DNA from: Glaciimonas sp. CA11.2
Lineage (GTDB): Bacteria; Pseudomonadota; Gammaproteobacteria; Burkholderiales; Burkholderiaceae_D
DNA length: 64,000 nucleotides
Reading direction: 5' to 3'
NCBI RefSeq assembly: GCF_034314045.1
Contig: NZ_JAVIWL010000001.1
Coordinates: 3,472,001-3,536,000, forward strand
The position numbers and the translations under genes are program-made. Below, one piece after another: positions 18,276 through 27,361 of this stretch (its first letter is position 1; every line of letters begins with the position of its first letter). Below the pieces are notes generated by a model, which worked only from the letters and a program-made list of their open reading frames with translations, had not been told where the DNA came from and did no database searches.

Positions 18276-19469
18276 GTGTTCAATGCAATTATTGATTTTC
18301 TGTCGAATGGTTTGACTGGTGCTACAGCATGGCAAGTTGTCATTTTTACGCTTGTTGTTACCCACATTACCATCGCTGGTGTCACTATTTATCTGCATCG
18401 TTGCCAAGCTCATCGTGCGCTTGATTTGCATGCGATTCCGAGTCATTTCTTTCGATTCTGGCTATGGCTGAGTACCGGAATGGTCACCAAAGAATGGGCG
18501 GCGATTCATCGGAAGCACCACGCTAAATGCGAGACTGAGGAAGATCCTCATAGCCCGGTGACACGCGGAATTAAAAAGGTCTTGTTAGAAGGTGCCGAGT
18601 TGTATCGCGCCGAATCAAAGGTCCCGGAAACCATGGAAAAATATGGCCATGGCACTCCAGACGACTGGATTGAACGTAATCTTTACACCAAACATAGTGC
18701 GTTGGGTATTGTGCTGATGCTGTTTATCAATCTAGCCTTATTCGGTGTTATTGGATTGACCGTGTGGGCCGTACAAATGCTGTGGATTCCAATTACTGCT
18801 GCGGGGATTATCAACGGCATTGGACACTATTGGGGCTATCGCAACTACGATTGTAATGATGCGGCAACGAATATCATCCCATTCGGTATTCTCATCGGTG
18901 GCGAAGAATTACATAACAACCATCATACATTCGGGACATCGGCCAAGTTGTCGTCGAAGTGGTATGAGTTTGATATCGGCTGGATGTATATTCGCATGCT
19001 TGAAATAGTGGGTCTTGCCAAGGTCAAGAAAATTGCTCCGGCACCAAAATTCAATAGTGCCAAATTAGTTCCGGACTTGGATACATTACAGTCTGTTATT
19101 GCTAATCGATATGATGTGATGGCGAAATATGCCAAATCACTCAAAAGCACCTGGCAAGAAGAGCGGGCGCATTTGGCTGGAAAAGCAGCTTTGGAATCAG
19201 GTTTTCTTAAATCGGCAAAAAAGCTATTGCAACGCGAGCCAACTAAATTAGAAGCGCCTCAAAAGCAGCAGTTAACGGAGTTATTCCTTCACAGCAAGGC
19301 GCTTCAAACTATGCATGAGATGCGGGTTGAGTTAGGTGCAATTTGGGAGCGGTCACATTTTACACGTGATCAATTGCTGCATCAGCTTCAGGATTGGTGT
19401 GCACGCGCTGAAGCATCTAAGATTAAAGCGTTGGAAGATTTCTCTTTACGTCTGCGGAGTTATTCCTGA
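18276..19469 (+). CDS. Acyl-lipid/acyl-CoA delta-9-type fatty acid desaturase
   Basis: This membrane desaturase of 397 residues carries the three histidine boxes that hold the di-iron centre: HRCQAH (41-46), HRKHH (78-82) and HNNHH (213-217). Four hydrophobic segments surround them. Such enzymes place a double bond in fatty acyl chains, often to keep membranes fluid in the cold. GTG 18276 is the chosen start because GGAGG lies upstream; earlier codons in frame have no such site. About 130 residues after the desaturase core are helical and charged, longer than simple DesC proteins. A terminator follows the gene. Confidence 0.9.
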   Translation: MFNAIIDFLSNGLTGATAWQVVIFTLVVTHITIAGVTIYLHRCQAHRALDLHAIPSHFFRFWLWLSTGMVTKEWAAIHRKHHAKCETEEDPHSPVTRGIKKVLLEGAELYRAESKVPETMEKYGHGTPDDWIERNLYTKHSALGIVLMLFINLALFGVIGLTVWAVQMLWIPITAAGIINGIGHYWGYRNYDCNDAATNIIPFGILIGGEELHNNHHTFGTSAKLSSKWYEFDIGWMYIRMLEIVGLAKVKKIAPAPKFNSAKLVPDLDTLQSVIANRYDVMAKYAKSLKSTWQEERAHLAGKAALESGFLKSAKKLLQREPTKLEAPQKQQLTELFLHSKALQTMHEMRVELGAIWERSHFTRDQLLHQLQDWCARAEASKIKALEDFSLRLRSYS

Positions 19470-19495
19470 TCGAAAGCGAAAAGTGAGTAATTATA

Positions 19496-19522
19496 AAGCG
19501 GCCTGTTAAGGCCGTTTTTTTT
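19496..19522 (+). terminator. Rho-independent terminator after the desaturase gene
   Basis: CGGCCT (19499-19504) pairs with AGGCCG (19509-19514) around a four-base loop. Eight T follow. Confidence 0.88.
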
Positions 19523-19742
19523 CGCCTACTTTATGTTGGCCGCAAATCTAAATTTTTTAACGTGTCTTCTTTAGTGAAGCCGTGGTAACTTTTTATTCCG
19601 TCGTAGAGGGCGCTTTGTTCTTTTTTGAGGGAACTGAAATGTGAACAACGTGCCAAATGATGTAGATTGTATGTGCGGTACTAAAAATGGCACTGGCAAG
19701 TGTAAGTGATCAGTCAATTTCATTTCTATTTCAGAGAAAATT

Positions 19743-20228
19743 ATGAATCAGTCCTTAGCGTCTAAACAATATTGTGCGTATGTTTTGCTGGCTGTTGGCG
19801 TGATGGTTTGCAATGGCAACGCGTATGCGCAAACATTGTCTCTGGATGGCGCTGTCGCGGCTGCATCACAGTGGGCGACTCTTGCAGATGCCAATCAGGC
19901 CGAACGTATGTGGACGGCTAGCGGGCCGGTAATGCAAAAAAGCATCAATAAAGAGGATTGGGCCAAGTATCTCACCAATCTACGCAATGACTTAGGTTCG
20001 CTTAATGGTCGGGAATGGGCGGAAGTCGTACGCGTGGGTCAACCAACAAACCTACCGAAAGGGGATTATGTAAATGTCGTATTTTCCTCTCGCTTCACTA
20101 AATCCCCTGCTGGAGAGGCTGTGTCATTAATGTACGCGGCTGGTCGTTGGGTGCCAGTCGGTTACGTGGTCCATAAGGTCCAACCTATCGCGGCTAACGG
20201 CGCAGCAGCGTCAGCGACAACAAAATAA
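19743..20228 (+). CDS. DUF4019 domain secreted protein
   Basis: A 161-residue protein with a signal peptide (about 1-29, ending AYA) followed by one DUF4019-type domain. That domain shows the pattern AASQWATLADANQAERMW and, near the end, GRWVPVGYVVH. It is probably periplasmic. The function of the family is unknown. The gene is monocistronic: a long leader precedes it and a strong terminator follows. The start is ATG 19743. Confidence 0.8.
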   Translation: MNQSLASKQYCAYVLLAVGVMVCNGNAYAQTLSLDGAVAAASQWATLADANQAERMWTASGPVMQKSINKEDWAKYLTNLRNDLGSLNGREWAEVVRVGQPTNLPKGDYVNVVFSSRFTKSPAGEAVSLMYAAGRWVPVGYVVHKVQPIAANGAAASATTK

Positions 20229-20303
20229 TTAATTCTGGCTGTCTAATCAGAAACGATATCAACTAGATTTTGCTTCAACGTTTGGCTGAGTAAAAATAAA
20301 AAA

Positions 20304-20337
20304 ACCCCGCAAGATACAATCTTGCGGGGTTTTTTTG
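20304..20337. terminator. Bidirectional terminator between the DUF4019 gene and rpmG
   Basis: ACCCCGCAAGAT (20304-20315) pairs with ATCTTGCGGGGT (20319-20330), a 12-bp perfect stem with a three-base loop. A T-run follows and an A-run precedes, so it can serve both converging genes. Confidence 0.93.
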
Positions 20338-20351
20338 TGAGGTCTGATCAA

Positions 20352-20519
20352 TTACTTGATCTTTGTCTCTTTATACTCAACGTGCTTACGAACTTTCGGA
20401 TCGAATTTCATGATCGACATTTTTTCCGGTGTTGTACGCTTGTTTTTGGTAGTCGTGTAGAAGTGACCTGTACCAGCAGTCGACTCTAACTTGATTTTGT
20501 CGCGGCCTGATTTCGCCAT
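20352..20519 (-). CDS. rpmG: 50S ribosomal protein L33
   Basis: L33 is a small protein of the large ribosomal subunit. The frame from ATG 20519 encodes 55 residues starting [14 protein letters not shown] and ending [10 protein letters not shown], typical of the cysteine-free proteobacterial form. It has [12 protein letters not shown] in the middle. It lies 22 bases after rpmB, the usual rpmB-rpmG operon, and shares its terminator with the converging DUF4019 gene. Confidence 0.97.
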   Translation of the reverse strand: MAKSGRDKIKLESTAGTGHFYTTTKNKRTTPEKMSIMKFDPKVRKHVEYKETKIK

Positions 20520-20541
20520 GATGGTTCCTTTATTCTGCTAG

Positions 20542-20778
20542 TTAGACTTTTTCGCCACGAGCACGCATATCAACTAAAACGACATCAATGCCGAGTTTGT
20601 CAATAACGCGCAGACCGGCGTTGGAAAGGCGCAGGGAGACCCAGCGGTTTTCTGACTCAACAAAAATACGACGATTTTGCAGGTTAGGCAAAAAGCGACG
20701 TTTTGTCTTGTTGTTTGCATGGGAAACATTGTTGCCGACCATCGGCTTCTTCCCGGTGACTTGGCAGACACGTGCCAT
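20542..20778 (-). CDS. rpmB: 50S ribosomal protein L28
   Basis: L28 is a 78-residue protein of the large ribosomal subunit. It starts [20 protein letters not shown] and has the conserved [13 protein letters not shown] segment. The single Cys5 shows that this is not the four-cysteine zinc form. It is the first gene of rpmB-rpmG; AGGAG lies upstream of ATG 20778. Confidence 0.97.
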   Translation of the reverse strand: MARVCQVTGKKPMVGNNVSHANNKTKRRFLPNLQNRRIFVESENRWVSLRLSNAGLRVIDKLGIDVVLVDMRARGEKV

Positions 20779-21105
20779 GTTTTACTCCTAGATGATTTCC
20801 GAAATTGGAAAAAATGAGAGTATATCTAAAAAACTGATGTTTTTCAATAACTTGGCGAAAACAAGTGTGTCTTTTTACTTTTGTTGTATTTAACAATTTG
20901 CCATGCGGTGACCATTTTGGTTGTTAAGTAGCTATGTGAAATCGTTCGGGCGGTATGCGACTATAGGGAACTGCCCAGCCAGGGCAGGCTGTTATCTGAG
21001 TTACGTCATGCTGGAAGTTAAGTACTCTTCTTAAGTTAGCACGCAATTATCAATGCGTATCAATGCGAGGTAATGAACTCTGCCGAGGCTTTATGTCAAC
21101 CATTG
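20779..21105. other. Intergenic region between rpmB and radC
   Basis: This 327-base stretch must carry the rpmB promoter on the minus strand. I see no open frame with a ribosome site, no clear terminator for radC and no repeat. Confidence 0.4.
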
Positions 21106-21780
21106 TTATAAAAATCCGTGTTCTGCAAATGAGTATACAGACGACCCAGCGATGATGAAATGATCCAAAGTGCGTACGTCTACTAAATCTAATGCCTGTT
21201 TCAGCACCTTGGTCAATTCACGATCCGCCTGACTTGGCTCTGGGCTTCCGGATGGGTGATTATGCGCAAGCATGACGCTGGCTGCATTATGTGCCAGGGC
21301 GGCCTTCACTACTTCGCGCGGATAAACACTAGTATGCGTCAGAGTGCCCCGAAACAATTCCTTTGAGGCAATCAGACAATTTTTGACATCTAAAAAAAGT
21401 ACTACAAATGATTCGTACTGTTTGTTTGATATTAACAATTGCAGATATTGTTTGACGGCGGTGGGTGAATTGAAACTACCTTCATCCCGTAGTTTTTCGC
21501 TCAGCGCCCGTCTTGCTAATTCAAGGACAGCCTGCAATTGGGCAAACTTGGCAGGGCCAAGACCATGAATGGCTGAAAAATCGCTTAGCGTGGCGGAAAA
21601 CAGGCGGTTGAGCGAGCCAAAGTGGTTAGCCATGTCGCGAGCAAGGTCAACCGCACTTTTGCCGGTCACGCCGACTCTTAAAAAAACCGCTAATAGTTCT
21701 GCATCGGAAAGCGCTTCAGGTCCGAGTCGGATGAGCCGTTCGCGAGGGCGTTGGTCTAGCGGCCAGTCAGTAATAGCCAA
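21106..21780 (-). CDS. radC: RadC-family JAB-domain protein
   Basis: RadC proteins carry an N-terminal helix-hairpin-helix part ([20 protein letters not shown], 65-84) and a C-terminal JAB/MPN metalloprotease-like domain. The metal motif [14 protein letters not shown] is at 173-186, with His173, His175 and Asp186. The 224 residues match the family. It was once linked to DNA repair, but its role is not established. It is transcribed away from the FKBP gene and lies upstream of rpmB, its usual neighbour in proteobacteria. Confidence 0.93.
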   Translation of the reverse strand: MAITDWPLDQRPRERLIRLGPEALSDAELLAVFLRVGVTGKSAVDLARDMANHFGSLNRLFSATLSDFSAIHGLGPAKFAQLQAVLELARRALSEKLRDEGSFNSPTAVKQYLQLLISNKQYESFVVLFLDVKNCLIASKELFRGTLTHTSVYPREVVKAALAHNAASVMLAHNHPSGSPEPSQADRELTKVLKQALDLVDVRTLDHFIIAGSSVYSFAEHGFL

Positions 21781-22074
21781 TGTATGTTTTCCAGTTGTGG
21801 GTATTATTCATAGTGCGTACGCAAAATCGCCCCATCGGCGTTGTGCTTTCCTGGCCGTCAACGTGGCCCGGTAATAGTGCACTGTCTTCGTAAGCATGCC
21901 TTGATCGGACAATTTTGGGTAAGTCCTAATTCATAAAGGTGATGTAAAAAATAATTCTTAGTATTCCTAAGGATTGTTCGGGTTGAATCGGAGATAACGT
22001 TGGTAACTCCGACCTTTTTCTTTAACCTGCCTTACAATACGGTTCCGATGTTTTGTTTCCAATTTCCTTTATTC

Positions 22075-22530
22075 ATGCCTAATTCTTCCTTACCAGTAGT
22101 AACCGAAGCGTCTTATTTGACTTTGCACTATCGTCTGGCCTCTCAGGCGGGTGATGATATTGTCAGCACCTTCAAGGCTTCTCCTGCGACTTTGCAATTT
22201 GGTATGGGACAGTTAGCGCCGTTTCTCGAAAATTGTTTGCTTGGCCTGCCAGAAGGAACGCACAAAACGTTCGAACTACCGCCTGAGCAAGCTTTTGGTC
22301 CTCGTAATCCTGATTTGGTACAACGAGTCTCCCGCGCCACCCTGAAGCAAAACTCGCAACTGGGACACGAGTATCGAATTGGCGATTTAGTTGATTTCGC
22401 AGCACCAGGAGGTGGTCAGTTCGCAGGTGTATTGCGTGAAATTGATGAGCAAAGTGCATTATTCGATTTCAATCATCCTTTAGCCGGTCAACAGGTTCAG
22501 TTTGAAGTAAAAATTATCGGTATTTTGTAA
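22075..22530 (+). CDS. slpA: FKBP-type peptidyl-prolyl isomerase (SlpA-like)
   Basis: This 151-residue cytoplasmic protein is a SlyD/SlpA-type FKBP, which speeds proline isomerisation during folding. The FKBP part starts at YLTLHYRLAS, and the inserted flap contains ELPPEQAFGPRNPDLVQRV. There is no His-rich metal tail as in SlyD, so SlpA fits better. ATG 22075 is the first residue that fits; the frame is open further upstream with no ribosome site. ispH follows after 62 bases, the same slpA-ispH pairing as in enterobacteria, so they are probably co-transcribed. Confidence 0.9.
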   Translation: MPNSSLPVVTEASYLTLHYRLASQAGDDIVSTFKASPATLQFGMGQLAPFLENCLLGLPEGTHKTFELPPEQAFGPRNPDLVQRVSRATLKQNSQLGHEYRIGDLVDFAAPGGGQFAGVLREIDEQSALFDFNHPLAGQQVQFEVKIIGIL

Positions 22531-22592
22531 CGTAGGCACCAAGTTAAGTAAGTAACGCAGGATTGTGAAAATTACATGTTTTGGTGGGTTAT

Positions 22593-23546
22593 ATGATGGA
22601 TAAAGAGATTTTGCTGGCACAACCACGCGGATTTTGTGCAGGTGTCGATCGTGCGATTGAAATAGTGGAACGTGCGCTGATACAGTTTGGCGCACCTATT
22701 TATGTACGTCACGAAATTGTGCATAACGCCTATGTAGTTGCTGATTTGCGCCAAAAAGGGGCGGTGTTTATTGAGGAATTGGCGGACGTTCCGCCCGGTA
22801 ATACCGTCATTTTCTCGGCACATGGGGTCTCCAAAGCCGTTCAGGCAGAGGCGGAACAGCGTGGGTTAAAAGTATTTGATGCGACCTGTCCGTTAGTCAC
22901 CAAGGTGCATATCGAAGTCGCCAAGATGCGCAGGGAAGGCCGCGAGATTATTATGATTGGGCACGACGGTCATCCAGAAGTGGAGGGCACGATGGGGCAG
23001 ACAGAGCAAGGTATGCATTTAGTTGAAACCGTGGACGATGTTGAAAAACTCAACGTGACGGACCCCGAAATGTTATCTTACGTCTCACAGACCACGTTGT
23101 CTGTGGATGACACGGCAGATGTGATTGCCGCGCTCAAACGTAAATATCCCAATATTACCGAGCCAAAGAAGGGTGACATTTGCTACGCAACGACTAATCG
23201 TCAGCAAGCCGTCAAGTTCATGGCACCGCAAGTGGATGTTGTTATTGTTGTGGGAAGCCCGAATAGTTCTAATTCCAATCGTCTGCGTGAGGTAGCCGAA
23301 AAAATGGGAACCGCGGCCTATATGGTGGACAACGCGTCACAAATTGATCCAGCGTGGTTGCAAGATAAGCCACGAATAGGCTTAACAGCTGGCGCTTCGG
23401 CCCCTGAGGTATTGGTGCAAGCTGTCATTGATCGGCTCAAGGAGTACGGTGCAAAAAGTGTTCGCCCGCTGGACGGCGTTGAGGAAAATGTGACTTTTCC
23501 GATGCCTAAAGGTTTAATGCGCGTCGAAAACATCAAACCTCAATAG
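22593..23546 (+). CDS. ispH: 4-hydroxy-3-methylbut-2-enyl diphosphate reductase
   Basis: IspH makes IPP and DMAPP in the last step of the MEP isoprenoid pathway, using a 4Fe-4S cluster. The three cluster cysteines are present: Cys15 (RGFCAGVDR), Cys99 ([11 protein letters not shown]) and Cys197 ([11 protein letters not shown]). The catalytic Glu lies in [10 protein letters not shown] (127-136). The 317 residues fit the family. ATG 22593 and 22596 are adjacent and cannot be separated. A terminator follows 110 bases downstream. Confidence 0.96.
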   Translation: MMDKEILLAQPRGFCAGVDRAIEIVERALIQFGAPIYVRHEIVHNAYVVADLRQKGAVFIEELADVPPGNTVIFSAHGVSKAVQAEAEQRGLKVFDATCPLVTKVHIEVAKMRREGREIIMIGHDGHPEVEGTMGQTEQGMHLVETVDDVEKLNVTDPEMLSYVSQTTLSVDDTADVIAALKRKYPNITEPKKGDICYATTNRQQAVKFMAPQVDVVIVVGSPNSSNSNRLREVAEKMGTAAYMVDNASQIDPAWLQDKPRIGLTAGASAPEVLVQAVIDRLKEYGAKSVRPLDGVEENVTFPMPKGLMRVENIKPQ

Positions 23547-23658
23547 ACGTCACTCAGCGGTCTAACGGGCATGTTTTATTTGGTGGTAGTTGAAAAGATC
23601 AATCCTTATCCAGTGTGGTTTGCTTAAATTTTCTGAGTAAATCTGTAGAGCATTAGCA

Positions 23659-23693
23659 AAAAACCTCGTGATTTGTACATGAGGTTTTTTTTC
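23659..23693 (+). terminator. Rho-independent terminator after ispH
   Basis: AACCTC (23662-23667) pairs with GAGGTT (23681-23686), extended by a partly matched CGTG/CATG. A run of eight T follows. Confidence 0.85.
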
Positions 23694-24052
23694 GTCATGA
23701 CGCTCTATTACTGGTGTTCACGGAATAAAATTTAGAGGAGGGCTTACTTTTCCATGGAAAGTTTTTTCCTTTCCTCGTTATTATGGCGGCGTCTAATGGA
23801 GACTTCTACAGCCGCTTTTGGGATTTAATTAACATACGGAAATGTGGAAACTACTAAGGTTTCCAACTCACTCTATATCGATATAATCCGCTGAATTTTA
23901 AGGCCTTTGGAACGGATACAAATAGTATAAAAATAGTATAAAAATTTTGCAAAAAAACGATTTTAGTTTAAATGCAAAGGAGATGAAACATCGTAGATTT
24001 AACATCGGCTCCCCGAGCTGCCATCGCTTAATTATTCATGCTATAAACCTAC
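23694..24052. other. Gene-free stretch between ispH and the liv leader
   Basis: This AT-rich stretch lacks a convincing gene. A 52-codon frame starting at ATG 23983 has GGAG directly against the start codon, too close to work, and its sequence is not recognisable. No binding-protein gene is present, although one often precedes livH. Confidence 0.4.
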
Positions 24053-24081
24053 TAGATAAGTCCTGCAGTGCTCGTTATAAT
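24053..24081 (+). promoter_or_regulatory. Candidate promoter for the liv leader and operon
   Basis: A perfect -10 box TATAAT lies at 24076-24081, with TAGATA (four of six matches) 17 bases upstream at 24053-24058. It would start transcription near 24088, about 100 bases before the leader peptide. Confidence 0.4.
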
Positions 24082-24187
24082 CGCCCTGTTATGGTGCTAA
24101 TCTTACACAAATGCACCAACTCGGGAATGTGCGAAAAGTGAGCGAAACAAAAAATATTTTAAAAAAATGAATTAGGAGACAACTACT

Positions 24188-24253
24188 ATGTGCATTTTTA
24201 CAATTGCCGACATTTCAACCATACAAAATTTCCTTTCTCATCACTTTAGCTAA
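24188..24253 (+). CDS. Candidate isoleucine-rich leader peptide before livH
   Basis: A 21-codon frame starts at ATG 24188 with AGGAG nine bases upstream (24174-24178). Isoleucine occurs at residues 3, 6, 9 and 12, three as ATT and one as the rarer ATA. The frame stops at TAA 24251. A GC-rich hairpin with a T-run begins 20 bases after the stop, and livH starts 114 bases beyond that hairpin. This is the layout of a ribosome-mediated attenuator: when charged tRNA-Ile is scarce, a stalled ribosome would change folding and let RNA polymerase read into the transporter genes. No alternative antiterminator stem was found by eye, so the mechanism is inferred. Confidence 0.5.
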   Translation: MCIFTIADISTIQNFLSHHFS

Positions 24254-24272
24254 TTAATCTCATTATTTCGAT

Positions 24273-24306
24273 GGCACGCCGGTTTTTACCCGGGTGCCGT
24301 TTTTGT
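24273..24306 (+). terminator. Candidate attenuator terminator upstream of livH
   Basis: GGCAC (24273-24277) pairs with GTGCC (24294-24298), and CCGG (24279-24282) with CCGG (24290-24293), leaving one bulged G. GTTTTTGT follows. No gene ends just before it except the 21-codon leader, so it would cut short transcripts meant for livH. Confidence 0.7.
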
Positions 24307-24418
24307 ATCTGGAATGATTTTTGCTATACAGATGAACAGCACCCTACGGGGCTCCTTACTGTGTTGGACGGTATAGGTGAGCTGATTTGAATCGAATCAT
24401 ATTAAGAATAAGGAAATC

Positions 24419-25348
24419 ATGGATACCTTTATCCAACAAATTATCAATGGCTTAGTGCTGGGAAGCATGTACGCTTTGATCGCGCTGGGTTACACGATGG
24501 TGTACGGCGTTTTGAACCTGATTAATTTCGCCCATGGCGATATCTTAATGATCGGCGCGATGGTTGGTCTGTCGATTCTGAAGTTAATCCAGGCTTATGC
24601 GCCTGACTTACCTGGCATCGTCAAACTGATGATCGCTATTGCGGGCGCTATTCCGGTCTGTGTGATCGTCAATCTGGTTATCGAACGGATCGCATACCGG
24701 CCGTTACGCAATGCGCCGCGTCTGGCACCGTTGATCACCGCGATTGGTGTTTCTATTCTGTTGCAGACTTTTGCGATGATGATATGGGGACGCAGTCCTC
24801 TGGCAATGCCGCAAGTGATGCCATCTGATCCCGTGCATATATTGGGCGCGCTGATTTCTCCGACCCAGATCATGCTGTTGATATTGGCGACGGTTGCGAT
24901 GGTCGGTCTGGTGTTGCTGGTGGAGAAAACTAAAATGGGTCGCGCCATGCGTGCTACTGCCGAAAATCCTCGGGTTGCCGGTCTCATGGGTGTTGACTCC
25001 AATCGCGTCATTGTGATGACGTTTGCGATTGGCGCTGCATTGGCGGCAGTCGCTGGCGTGATGTGGGGTGCTAATTATTCTTCGGCCCAATTTGCAATGG
25101 GCTTCGTACCGGGATTGAAGGCCTTTTCGGCTGCGGTCTTGGGCGGAATTGGCAATATTTACGGCGCGATGTTGGGTGGTATTTTGTTGGGGCTAATCGA
25201 AAGTCTGGGTGCTGGCTATATTGGTGATCTTACCGGCAATTTTCTCGGTAGTAATTACCAGGATATTTTTGCGTTCATCGTACTGATCATCGTACTGACC
25301 CTTCGTCCGTCCGGCATCATGGGCGAACGTGTGGCCGATCGAGCTTAA
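24419..25348 (+). CDS. livH: Branched-chain amino acid ABC transporter permease LivH
   Basis: LivH is one of the two inner-membrane subunits of the high-affinity leucine/isoleucine/valine importer. The 309-residue protein begins with the typical QQIINGLVLGSMYALIALGY and has about eight hydrophobic segments. The permease signature ENPRVAGLMGVDSNRV lies near 181-196. A ribosome site (AAGGAA) precedes ATG 24419. It is the first gene of livHMGF. Substrate specificity is set by a binding protein that is not in the window, so other short amides or amino acids remain possible. Confidence 0.93.
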   Translation: MDTFIQQIINGLVLGSMYALIALGYTMVYGVLNLINFAHGDILMIGAMVGLSILKLIQAYAPDLPGIVKLMIAIAGAIPVCVIVNLVIERIAYRPLRNAPRLAPLITAIGVSILLQTFAMMIWGRSPLAMPQVMPSDPVHILGALISPTQIMLLILATVAMVGLVLLVEKTKMGRAMRATAENPRVAGLMGVDSNRVIVMTFAIGAALAAVAGVMWGANYSSAQFAMGFVPGLKAFSAAVLGGIGNIYGAMLGGILLGLIESLGAGYIGDLTGNFLGSNYQDIFAFIVLIIVLTLRPSGIMGERVADRA

Positions 25349-25366
25349 CCGGGACTGGAGAAACTT

Positions 25367-26581
25367 ATGGCTAATTATTTCGATACGAAACAAAATCCGG
25401 CGAAAGCCTATGGCAGTTTGGCCGTCCTGGCGGTATTTTTGGTGGCGTTTCCATTTGTAGCCTCCATGTACGGTAACTCGTGGGTCCGAATCATGGACTT
25501 TGCGCTGCTGTACATTATGCTGGCGTTGGGACTCAATATTGTGGTCGGCTTTGCCGGTCTGCTTGATTTGGGCTACATCGCGTTTTATGCGATTGGCGCT
25601 TACATGACCGGTCTTCTGGCATCGCCGCAATTTGCGTCGGTGCTGGAATCCTTCGTCAATACTTATCCTGCAGTGGGGAATTTTCTGGTGATGATTTGTG
25701 GGCCAGAAATCGTCCAGAATGGTATCCATTTATCGCTGTGGGTGATTGTTCCGCTGGGCGCTGCGCTGGCCGGTTTGTTTGGTGCGATCCTTGGCGCGCC
25801 GACCTTGAAATTGCGCGGTGATTATTTGGCGATTGTCACGCTGGGCTTTGGTGAAATCATCCGAATTTTCATGAATAATCTGAACGCACCGGTGAATATT
25901 ACCAACGGTCCGCAAGGGATCAACCTGATTGACCCGATCCATATTTTTGGCGTGTCGCTTGCTGGCGCACGTGGGTCGAACGCGACGGTTTATTTTGGTG
26001 GTTTCGGCATGCCTTCCGTCAATGCGTATTACTTTTTGTTCTTATTTCTTTGTGTCGCCATCATTTTTATCACCGTGCGTTTGCAGCACTCACGTCTTGG
26101 TCGGGCATGGGTTGCTATTCGCGAAGATGAAATTGCTGCCAAGGCGATGGGCATCAACACACGTAACGTCAAGTTGCTGGCGTTTGCGATGGGTGCGTCA
26201 TTTGCGGGAGTTGCTGGCGCGATGTTTGCCTCGTTCCAGGGTTTTGTGTCACCTGAATCGTTCTCCTTGACCGAGTCGATCGCGGTATTAGCGATGGTGG
26301 TATTGGGCGGTATGGGACACATTCCGGGCGTCGTGTTGGGTGCTGTCTTGTTGTCGGCATTGCCGGAGGTATTGCGGCATACGGTAGAACCGGTCCAGAT
26401 GGCGATTTTCGGTAAGGTCTTAATTGACGCAGAAGTATTGCGTCAATTGTTATATGGCCTGGCAATGGTGGTGATTATGCTGACCCGTCCATCTGGCTTG
26501 TGGCCTGCGCCAAAACACGAAGACCGGCCTGATACCGATGTCGATAAACCTGCGAAGTCAGCCGACGTCGTGGCGGCCTAA
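25367..26581 (+). CDS. livM: Branched-chain amino acid ABC transporter permease LivM
   Basis: LivM is the second permease subunit. It has 404 residues and about ten hydrophobic segments, with the signature LGLNIVVGFAGLLDLGYIAF near 54-73 and AIREDEIAAKAMGINTRNVK near 249-268. The C-terminus is a charged tail rich in Asp and Lys. It starts 18 bases after livH with GGAG upstream and clearly belongs to the same operon. Confidence 0.94.
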   Translation: MANYFDTKQNPAKAYGSLAVLAVFLVAFPFVASMYGNSWVRIMDFALLYIMLALGLNIVVGFAGLLDLGYIAFYAIGAYMTGLLASPQFASVLESFVNTYPAVGNFLVMICGPEIVQNGIHLSLWVIVPLGAALAGLFGAILGAPTLKLRGDYLAIVTLGFGEIIRIFMNNLNAPVNITNGPQGINLIDPIHIFGVSLAGARGSNATVYFGGFGMPSVNAYYFLFLFLCVAIIFITVRLQHSRLGRAWVAIREDEIAAKAMGINTRNVKLLAFAMGASFAGVAGAMFASFQGFVSPESFSLTESIAVLAMVVLGGMGHIPGVVLGAVLLSALPEVLRHTVEPVQMAIFGKVLIDAEVLRQLLYGLAMVVIMLTRPSGLWPAPKHEDRPDTDVDKPAKSADVVAA

Positions 26582-26590
26582 GGAGATCTC

Positions 26591-27361
26591 ATGAGCGAAC
26601 AAATTATTCTGAATATCTCCGGCGTCAATAAGCGATTTGGCGGCCTGCAGGCATTGTCTGAAGTCAGCATCAAGATTTTGAAAGGCCAGATTTATGGTCT
26701 GATTGGTCCTAACGGCGCTGGCAAGACGACTTTATTTAATGTAATTACTGGCCTGTATCAGCCTGATACAGGGTCTTTTGAGCTATCTGGCAAGTCGTAT
26801 TCACCTTCGGCACCACATGAGGTGGCGAAAGCGGGAATTGCTCGCACTTTCCAGAATATTCGTCTGTTTGGTGAAATGACCGCTCTCGAAAACGTCATGG
26901 TCGGTTGTCATGTCCGTAGCCATCAAGGCGTATTTGGTGCCGTATTTAAGCATCCTGCGGCACGCCGTGAAGAGGCAGGCATCCGCGCGCGTTCTATGGC
27001 GTTGCTTGATTTCGTTGGTATCGCACGTTTTGCGGATCGCACCTCGCGCCACCTGTCTTACGGCGACCAACGCCGTCTGGAGATTGCACGTGCGTTAGCG
27101 ACCGAGCCGCAATTGCTGGCACTGGACGAACCCGCCGCCGGGATGAACGCCACCGAAAAGCTCGGCTTACGTGAGCTGCTGGTTAAAATCAAGAATGAAG
27201 GAAAAACCATTTTGTTGATCGAACATGACGTCAAACTGATGATGGGGCTATGCGACCGTATGACGGTGCTGGATTATGGCAAGCCGATTGCCGAAGGTTT
27301 GCCGGCGGACATCCAAAAGAATCCAGCTGTCATTGAAGCTTACTTGGGAGGTGGTCACTAA
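26591..27361 (+). CDS. livG: Branched-chain amino acid ABC transporter ATP-binding protein LivG
   Basis: LivG is one of the two cytoplasmic ATPases that drive the importer. Walker A GPNGAGKTT is at 39-47. The ABC signature has the LivG-type form LSYGDQRRLEIARAL in place of LSGGQ, and Walker B LLALDEPAAGM follows. The 256 residues match the family. GGAG precedes ATG 26591. Its stop overlaps the start of livF by one base (TAATG). Confidence 0.95.
   Translation: MSEQIILNISGVNKRFGGLQALSEVSIKILKGQIYGLIGPNGAGKTTLFNVITGLYQPDTGSFELSGKSYSPSAPHEVAKAGIARTFQNIRLFGEMTALENVMVGCHVRSHQGVFGAVFKHPAARREEAGIRARSMALLDFVGIARFADRTSRHLSYGDQRRLEIARALATEPQLLALDEPAAGMNATEKLGLRELLVKIKNEGKTILLIEHDVKLMMGLCDRMTVLDYGKPIAEGLPADIQKNPAVIEAYLGGGH

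Noticed and set aside
23983..24141. A 52-codon frame between ispH and livH.
   Set aside because: Its GGAG touches the start codon and the predicted product resembles nothing; the candidate liv promoter lies inside it.
25193..25729. A 178-codon open frame on the minus strand across livH and livM.
   Set aside because: It spans the junction of two well-supported genes on the other strand and looks like a shadow (His, Gln and Arg rich).
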